A stretch of DNA of 64,000 nucleotides from contig NW_024104909.1 of assembly GCF_003945595.2 (NCBI RefSeq), forward strand, positions 310,001 through 374,000. Direction: 5' to 3'. This document shows, one piece after another, positions 61,001 through 64,000 of this stretch. This DNA is from Pipra filicauda (lineage: Eukaryota; Chordata; Aves; Passeriformes; Pipridae). The notes under the pieces were generated by a model. The model did not search any database. It saw nothing but the letters and a program-made list of their open reading frames with translations, and was not told the DNA's origin. Both the position numbers and the translations under genes were made by a program. Numbering within the stretch: the first letter of the stretch is position 1; each line of letters opens with the position of its first letter.

Positions 61001-63935
61001 CACTGTGCCTGGTGCAGGTGGGGAGGGTGAGCCTGCACCCCGCACGGAGATCCACGGAGACCTTCACCTCCCCTGTCATCGCCTTCACCCACCACACCAA
61101 TGCCGGCCACACCGACACCGACGTCGGCCACACCAACATCGGCCACACCGACACCGACATTGGCCACACCAACATCGGCCACACCAACATCGGCCACACC
61201 GACATCGGCCACACTGACGCCGACCGGAGCGTGAGCATGGGGTGCTGGGAATGTGCTTTGGATGCTGAGGGGGCGGGGGTCCCTGTCGCCTTTATACAGC
61301 AGGGAAAGGCTGGGCTACCAGCACCACCTGCCCACCCGCTGTCTCTCCTGTAGGAGGCCAGTGGCTACTCCTCGCCATCCTCGCTGGCCTCACCAGGCAG
61401 TGCAGCCACCTCGCTCTCGGCCAGCACCGGCCCCTCCAGCGGCTTCGCCAGCAGCCCCAGCCAGAAGTCCCTGCAGAGCATTTTGGGTGAGCAGGCAGCA
61501 GGGTGAGCTCGGGGTCCCTCACTGAGGAGGGATTCGGGGCACTCACCTGTCCCTCACCCGCTCCAGGGCCCAGCTCCCGCTTCCGGCACGCGCAGGGCCG
61601 GGTGCTGCACCGCGACTCCCACCTCACCAACCTGCGGGGGCTCAGCCTCACCACGCCGGGCGAGTGCGACGGCTTCTGTGCCAACCACCAGCGCGTCGCC
61701 CTGCCCCTGCTCACCGCCGGCGGCCAGATCGCCGTGCTCGAGGTACCCCGGAGTGGCTGGAGGCCGGCACGGCGCCGTGAGTGCCATGCCCGTGACCCCT
61801 GTCTCTTTCCCGCAGCTTTCCAAGCCCGGCCGCCTCCCCGACACAGCCGTGCCCACCATCCAGAACAGCATGGCAGTGGCCGACCTCTCCTGGGACCCCT
61901 TCGACCCGCGGCGCCTCGCTGTGGGTACGTGTGCCAGCCCCGCCGGAGCATGCCGGGATAGTCCCCTCACTCTGGGCATGCTGGTCACCACATTAACCAC
62001 TGCCCATCCTTTTTGGTCCCCAGCCGGCGAAGACGCCAAGATCCGGCTGTGGCGGATCCCTGAGGGAGGGCTGCAGGAGACACTGCAGGAGCCTGAAGCC
62101 ATTCTCCAAGGTGAGGGGACACACCGAGCACCCTGCACTGGGGACAAGCCTGCCCAGTGGTGTCCACAGCTGGGGACGACCACGCACTGCTCAATCTTCC
62201 CAGGTCACACGGAGAAGATTTACTCCATCCGCTTCCACCCTGTGGCATCCGATCTCCTGGTTTCCTCCTCCTACGACATGACCGTGCGGATCTGGGATCT
62301 GAGCGCCGAGCAGGAAGTCTTGTGCTTGCAGGGACACACAGATCAGGTAAGGAATGACAAACCTGGGGACACCTGGGGGGTGACTTTGGGATATTGAGGG
62401 GACACAACATCTGTCTCCCCAGATCTTCAGCATGGCTTGGAGCCCAGATGGGAAGAAGCTGGCGACAGTGAGCAAAGACGGACGGATACGGCTCTACGAG
62501 CCACGGTGCAGCCCTCGGCCTCAACAGGTACAATCACGGCACTGAGGGTGGGCTGGAGAGCTGGGGCTGCAGGCAGGAACGCCCCCGAGGGCACCTGCCC
62601 GCACCCCCAGCTCTCTCTGAGCGGGCAGAGTGACCTTCTCCCCACGCAGGAGGGTCCAGGTCCCGAGGGGGGACGCGGAGCACGCGTGGTTTGGGTTTGC
62701 GGTGGCGACTACCTCCTGGTGTCCGGCTTTGATAGGTAAAGAGGGGGACACATGGCAGGGCAGGAACACCAAGGGACACCATGCTCCCCCTCATTGACAC
62801 CTCCCCACAGCCGCAGTGAGAGGAGGATCCTCCTGTACCGGGCACAGGCTCTGCCTGAGGGACCCTTGTCCGTCCTTGGGCTCGATGTGGCCCCCTCCAC
62901 CCTCCTGCCCTTCTACGATGAGGATACAAGTGTTGTCTTCCTCACTGGCAAGGTGAGGGCTTGCCCTCCAAAAAACTGGGGGGCTACCTGTCTACAGCAC
63001 CCCAAAAGTGCAGAGGGACCCTCCATGCACCTTGACAGCCCCTGTCTCACTCCATCCCCAGGGTGACACCAGAGTCTTTCTCTATGAGGTGACTTCTGAG
63101 CCCCCCTATTTCCTTGAGTGCAACAGCTTCACCTCCAACGAACCCCACAAGGTAAAGAGGGGCAGTGCTGCCTGTCCCTGACCCCTTGCCTGCGCTGCCA
63201 GACCCCGCTCACGCCCCCACCCCACCAGGGCTTTGTCTTCCTGCCCAAAACGATGTGTGAGGTGCGGGAGGTGGAGTTCGCCCGTGCGCTGCGCTTGGGG
63301 CAGAGCACCCTGGAGCCCGTGGCTTTCCACGTGCCACGTGTCAAGGTAGGTGGGGGGTAAGGGGAAGGCTGGCTGTGTTCTGGGATGGGGACAGAGGCAA
63401 GGGACCCCCCTCAACATCACTTGCCCCCACAGAAGGAGTATTTCCAGGACGACCTCTTCCCGCCGACCCGTGTCTGGTGGGAGCCGGCCCTGGGTGCCAG
63501 TGCGTGGCTGGTGGGGCAGGACGGGCAGCAGCGCCGCGCCAGCCTGTGCCCGGCCGGCATGGTGCCAGGTGGGTGAGGGGCAGGGCAGGACCCCCAGCCC
63601 ACGGGGATGGTGTGGGGGGTGTCAGCCACGGGGCGAAGCCCTCCTGCCCCACGGTTATGCCGCTCTCCCAGTGAGCGAGGCCCCGAAAGAGGCTCCGGCT
63701 CGGAAGTTCGTCCCTGCATCTGTGTACCTGGAGGAGAAGTCGGACGAGCAGAAGAAGGAGGAGGTGGGTGCTGGGGTGGGGCGGCCGCCCTGCAGTGGGG
63801 CTGGGGGCGATGTCCCTCACCCCACGGCTCTGCCCGGCCTCCCCACAGCTCCTGAGTGCCATGGTGGCCCGGCTGGGCAACCGAGATGATCCGCTGCCCC
63901 AGGACTCCTTCGAGGGGGTGGATGAGGATGAGTGG
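28063..63935 (+). CDS. CORO7: Coronin-7, 27 coding exons in window, last exon beyond the right edge
   Basis: Two-propeller coronin acting in Golgi/TGN transport. Exons: 28063-28122, 31211-31307, 31604-31678, 33218-33288, 33637-33820, 34311-34387, 35491-35541, 43321-43407, 43654-43736, 59694-59748, 60106-60163, 60260-60405, 60847-60942, 61018-61230, 61354-61486, 61567-61742, 61816-61924, 62024-62110, 62204-62346, 62423-62527, 62650-62735, 62811-62952, 63062-63151, 63229-63345, 63433-63568, 63672-63763, 63849-63935. All phases match; 952 codons. Residues 1-380 form the first coronin unit (KFRHTEAR start, WD40 repeats, PFHEDLFP-like end); 381-495 a low-complexity linker; 496-890 the second unit (RFRHAQG start); 893-952 an acidic tail ending FEGVDEDEW. 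The human protein has one more residue and then the stop, so the final exon is missing here. Introns 7 and 9 are large; those after exon 10 are short. Confidence 0.95.
28123..31210 (+). other. CORO7: CORO7 intron 1
   Basis: This intron is about 3.1 kb. A 15-bp repeat (CCCCGCTCCTGCCAC, three partial copies) is at about 28650-28695. No other gene was seen. The first 400 bases remain CpG-rich as part of the promoter island. Confidence 0.6.
34469..34590 (-). mobile_element. CR1 LINE 3'-end fragment
   Basis: On the + strand this reads CATAGAATCAGGCTGGTTTG, then GGTTGGAAGGGACCTTAAAG, and ends in CTTGAGCACTTCCAGGGGTG. This is the reverse complement of the conserved 3' end of bird CR1 elements. It lies in CORO7 intron 6, inserted antisense to the gene. 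Confidence 0.92.
34600..34760. promoter_or_regulatory. Intragenic CpG-rich patch with CTCF-like motif
   Basis: Just past the CR1 fragment the sequence becomes CpG-dense (GGGCGGGCGAG words around 34705-34735). GCACTAGATGGCGCC at about 34666-34680 resembles the CTCF core CCACTAGATGGCGC with one mismatch (CC to GC at the first position). It lies in CORO7 intron 6. No exon was identified here. Confidence 0.4.
36313..36390 (+). repeat. Tandem repeat carrying four AATAAA hexamers
   Basis: A unit of 17-20 bases, CCACAATAAACATAACCC, repeats four times. AATAAA occurs on the sense strand of CORO7 at 36320-36325, 36337-36342, 36355-36360 and 36375-36380. Confidence 0.85.
39267..39276. promoter_or_regulatory. 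MEF2-type site CTATTTATAG
   Basis: This is a perfect match to the MEF2 consensus YTAWWWWTAR and nearly its own reverse complement. It lies in CORO7 intron 7 inside a locally AT-richer island. Its function is unproven. Confidence 0.35.
43737..49680 (+). other. CORO7: CORO7 intron 9, left part (before VASN)
   Basis: No gene was found. A CpG-rich patch with CTATTTTGG and GGAATG words is at 45020-45320. An AT-rich island with ATTTAATTAGATCAAGG is at 46199-46290, and another AT-rich island is at 48660-48760. These may be regulatory elements; that is inference from composition only. Confidence 0.5.
49690..50324 (-). other. VASN: VASN 3' UTR
   Basis: This is the sequence downstream of the VASN stop on the minus strand. 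A candidate ATTAAA signal is at 49715-49710, and a run of 12 A on the minus strand (T-run at about 49727-49738) lies close by. A further weak T-rich patch follows below 49710. The exact end is uncertain. Confidence 0.45.
50325..52334 (-). CDS. VASN: Vasorin, single coding exon nested in CORO7 intron 9
   Basis: Type I membrane glycoprotein that binds TGF-beta and dampens its signalling; in mammals the ectodomain can be shed. The frame is complete, 669 aa against 673 in human. A signal peptide covers about residues 1-20 (hydrophobic LILCTLFLLA). An LRR N-cap Cys cluster (CPAGCQCQ) is followed by about ten leucine-rich repeats to about residue 290. The LRR C-cap spans about 296-345 (NPFNCICQMSWLVQW). 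A Thr/Pro-rich linker (about 347-410) leads to an EGF-like domain (about 411-446, LNGGTC...LCPAGFAGVYCE) and a fibronectin III domain (about 455-555). The membrane span is near 575-597, followed by basic YYRRRHQ and a cytoplasmic tail ending GLKPSYF. An acceptor 10 bases upstream of the ATG (exon edge 52344) shows that a leader exon lies further upstream. Confidence 0.97.
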   Translation of the reverse strand: MNQLILCTLFLLAHGELARACPAGCQCQDPKTILCAARRGQTVPQGLPSNTLSLYVFENGITTLSEDSFAGLPALQLLDLSQNKITSIQKNIFQPLTELVNLDLSSNQLQEITNETFHGLRLLERLYLQRNRIQHIHAAAFDTLENLLELKLQNNQLRAVPPLDLPNLLLLDISWNKIPTIAPGAFHAVNIESLKIAGLGLTSLNEELFQVQNNLHELDVSDNLLERVPAVLRRLGSLTRLSLAGNARISQLPADNFQSLHNLQELDISNLNINTIPRDFSSFFPRLRAVTAAGNPFNCICQMSWLVQWVNASGVVLRRPEETRCHFPPKNSGKLLHHLQYSDFGCPTTTPTPTTPRTTTLPPPALLPTTHRPPPPASTAAPTPGARDPQGSSTPVPFSGTPSPTSSPPPICPPRTCLNGGTCHLGAQNLLQCLCPAGFAGVYCEVEVRGTTPAPGTPAPPPGRRISIAQVGSTSLKVDLHNYVQSKAQLKGIRLSYRNLSGPDKRPVMLRLPASLSEYTVRALKPNCTYRVCIGALGEVPKEEHCAEAQTLPLSLQQHSPVTQSQDPNLALILVPVVAAALLLVVVVTAAMYYRRRHQAKARAGAGVDASPLELEGVKACLENGDLSNHGCKVPEAAMLSGGSECEVPLMQSHYPSNNNTPGLKPSYF
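52345..56846 (-). other. VASN: VASN intron 1 (inside CORO7 intron 9)
   Basis: This is 4.5 kb between the coding exon and the predicted leader exon. No gene was recognised. AT-rich islands that stand out from GC-rich surroundings are at about 54125-54155 (CCCTTTAATTACACTGGC), 54520-54560 (TATTATTCATATTTTCC) and 55180-55245. Confidence 0.5.
55180..55245. promoter_or_regulatory. Possible enhancer patch with facing TEAD-type words
   Basis: CTATTTAATTAAAG at about 55181 is followed by GGAATG at 55214-55219 and CATTCC at 55235-55240. GGAATG/CATTCC is the TEAD core, here as an inverted pair about 15 bases apart. The pair lies 1.6 kb downstream of the VASN promoter. Function is inferred from motifs only. 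Confidence 0.3.
56847..56935 (-). other. VASN: Predicted non-coding exon 1 of VASN
   Basis: On the minus strand a donor CCGCCACG/GTGAGT ends the exon at 56847. Upstream lies a promoter-like order of TATA-like TTTAAAA, GC box and CCAAT box, which places the start near 56930. Mammalian VASN also has a separate leader exon. It carries a two-codon upstream ORF at 56900-56892. Confidence 0.6.
56936..57010 (-). promoter_or_regulatory. VASN: VASN promoter (TATA-like, GC box, CCAAT)
   Basis: Read on the minus strand: CCAAT at 57005-57001 (AGCCAATGGG context), a GC box (GGCCCCGCCC) at about 56981-56972, and a TATA-like TTTAAAA at 56964-56958. This is the normal order and spacing of a promoter firing leftward into the predicted leader exon. 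The surroundings are CpG-rich. Confidence 0.65.
57084..57960. repeat. 61-bp minisatellite upstream of the VASN promoter
   Basis: The GGATCTCTGGG anchor recurs at 57136, 57197, 57267, 57328, 57389, 57450 and 57510. Spacing is 61 except for one 70-base unit with an extra CCCCCGGGA-type block. After 57545 the array decays but still shows AGTCACAGG words to about 57830. Early units keep CpGs. The + strand gives a Pro/Arg-rich open frame (56678-57967), which is a product of the repeat. Confidence 0.92.
58317..58640 (-). mobile_element. Solo-LTR-like retroviral element
   Basis: On the minus strand the order is that of an LTR. An upstream part has three ATTGG words (near 58510, 58483 and 58432), followed by TTATAAA (58404-58398) and then AATAAAG (58385-58379). 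A GT-rich part ends GTGGGGTCCCCGGACCA. The + strand ends are TGGTCC and CCACA. No internal retroviral genes flank it, and I found no clear target-site duplication. It lies in CORO7 intron 9, antisense to CORO7. Confidence 0.6.
58641..59693 (+). other. CORO7: CORO7 intron 9, right end
   Basis: No gene was seen. The DNA is GC-rich with ordinary composition up to the acceptor at 59692-59693. Confidence 0.6.
59755..60060. repeat. GGGTGCA-type minisatellite in CORO7 intron 10
   Basis: About 300 bases of imperfect GGTGCAGGGGGGTGCAGG and GGTGCATGTGGGTGCAG units occupy most of this short intron on the + strand. Confidence 0.85.
60590..60760. repeat. GGGTGCTG-type imperfect repeat in CORO7 intron 12
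   Basis: GGGTGCTGG, GGTGCTGGGTG and GGGTGCTAG words recur every 12-30 bases. This is a weak, degenerate tandem pattern. Confidence 0.55.
61105..61224 (+). repeat. CORO7: Coding minisatellite in CORO7 exon 14 (GHT[D/N] repeats)
   Basis: Within the coding frame 15- and 21-base units beginning GGCCACACC repeat seven times, encoding GHTNI, GHTDI and GHTDTDI/V peptides at residues 410-449. The frame stays open through the array and the exon keeps phase 0 at both ends. The exon lies in the linker between the two coronin units and accounts for most of the extra length over human CORO7 (952 codons here against 924 comparable). Confidence 0.9.
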
Positions 63936-64000
63936 GTAAGTGAAGGGACTTGGGAGGGGAGACACGACCCCCGTCGGGTCCCATCAGACCCCGCCATGCC

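Noticed and set aside
60703..61238. Val/Ala/Asp repeat frames on the minus strand opposite CORO7 exon 14
   Set aside because: They are the reverse reading of the GHT coding repeat and have no splice or start support.

Overview
The window is vertebrate nuclear DNA, almost certainly from a bird and probably a songbird. The evidence is many short GT-AG introns in GC-rich DNA, CpG-island promoters, two CR1 LINE fragments with the typical avian 3' end, degraded retroviral pieces and many minisatellites. The gene order NMRAL1 - DNAJA3 - CORO7 with VASN nested inside CORO7 is the same block found on human 16p13.3; from general knowledge the avian counterpart is a GC-rich microchromosome (chicken chr14). 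Exons were assembled by joining conserved reading frames at splice sites with matching phase, using remembered vertebrate orthologues as a guide. No search or alignment was run.

Layout. 1-6.4 kb: no gene found. 6.4-9.2 kb: repeats (a 191-bp tandem array, a reversed CR1 LINE, a broken retroviral gag fragment, a purine-rich repeat). 10.0-10.8 kb: a long G-rich GGGAT/GGATG array beside the CpG-island promoter of NMRAL1 (+, coding 11244-14646, 6 coding exons, 296 aa). 15.6-26.3 kb: DNAJA3 on the minus strand (465 aa), tail-to-tail with NMRAL1, with a second C-terminus encoded by an alternative last exon. 26.3-28.0 kb: a head-to-head intergenic region with minisatellites and the promoters of DNAJA3 and CORO7. 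28.06 kb to the window end: CORO7 (+), 27 coding exons seen (952 codons); the last exon with the stop lies beyond the window. The 16-kb intron 9 of CORO7 holds VASN on the opposite strand (669 aa in a single coding exon, with a predicted non-coding first exon near 56.9 kb), a solo-LTR-like element and a 61-bp minisatellite next to the VASN promoter.

Roles. NMRAL1 is an NADPH-sensing Rossmann protein; DNAJA3 (Tid1) is a mitochondrial Hsp40 co-chaperone; CORO7 is a two-propeller coronin of the Golgi/trans-Golgi network; VASN is a membrane LRR protein that binds TGF-beta. They share a locus, not a pathway. I found no operon-like or defence system. The most notable items are the retained KRSTGN terminal exon of DNAJA3, a consensus TISU start element and NRF-1 palindrome at DNAJA3, a coding minisatellite in the CORO7 linker, a two-codon upstream ORF predicted in the VASN leader, and the 191-bp array.
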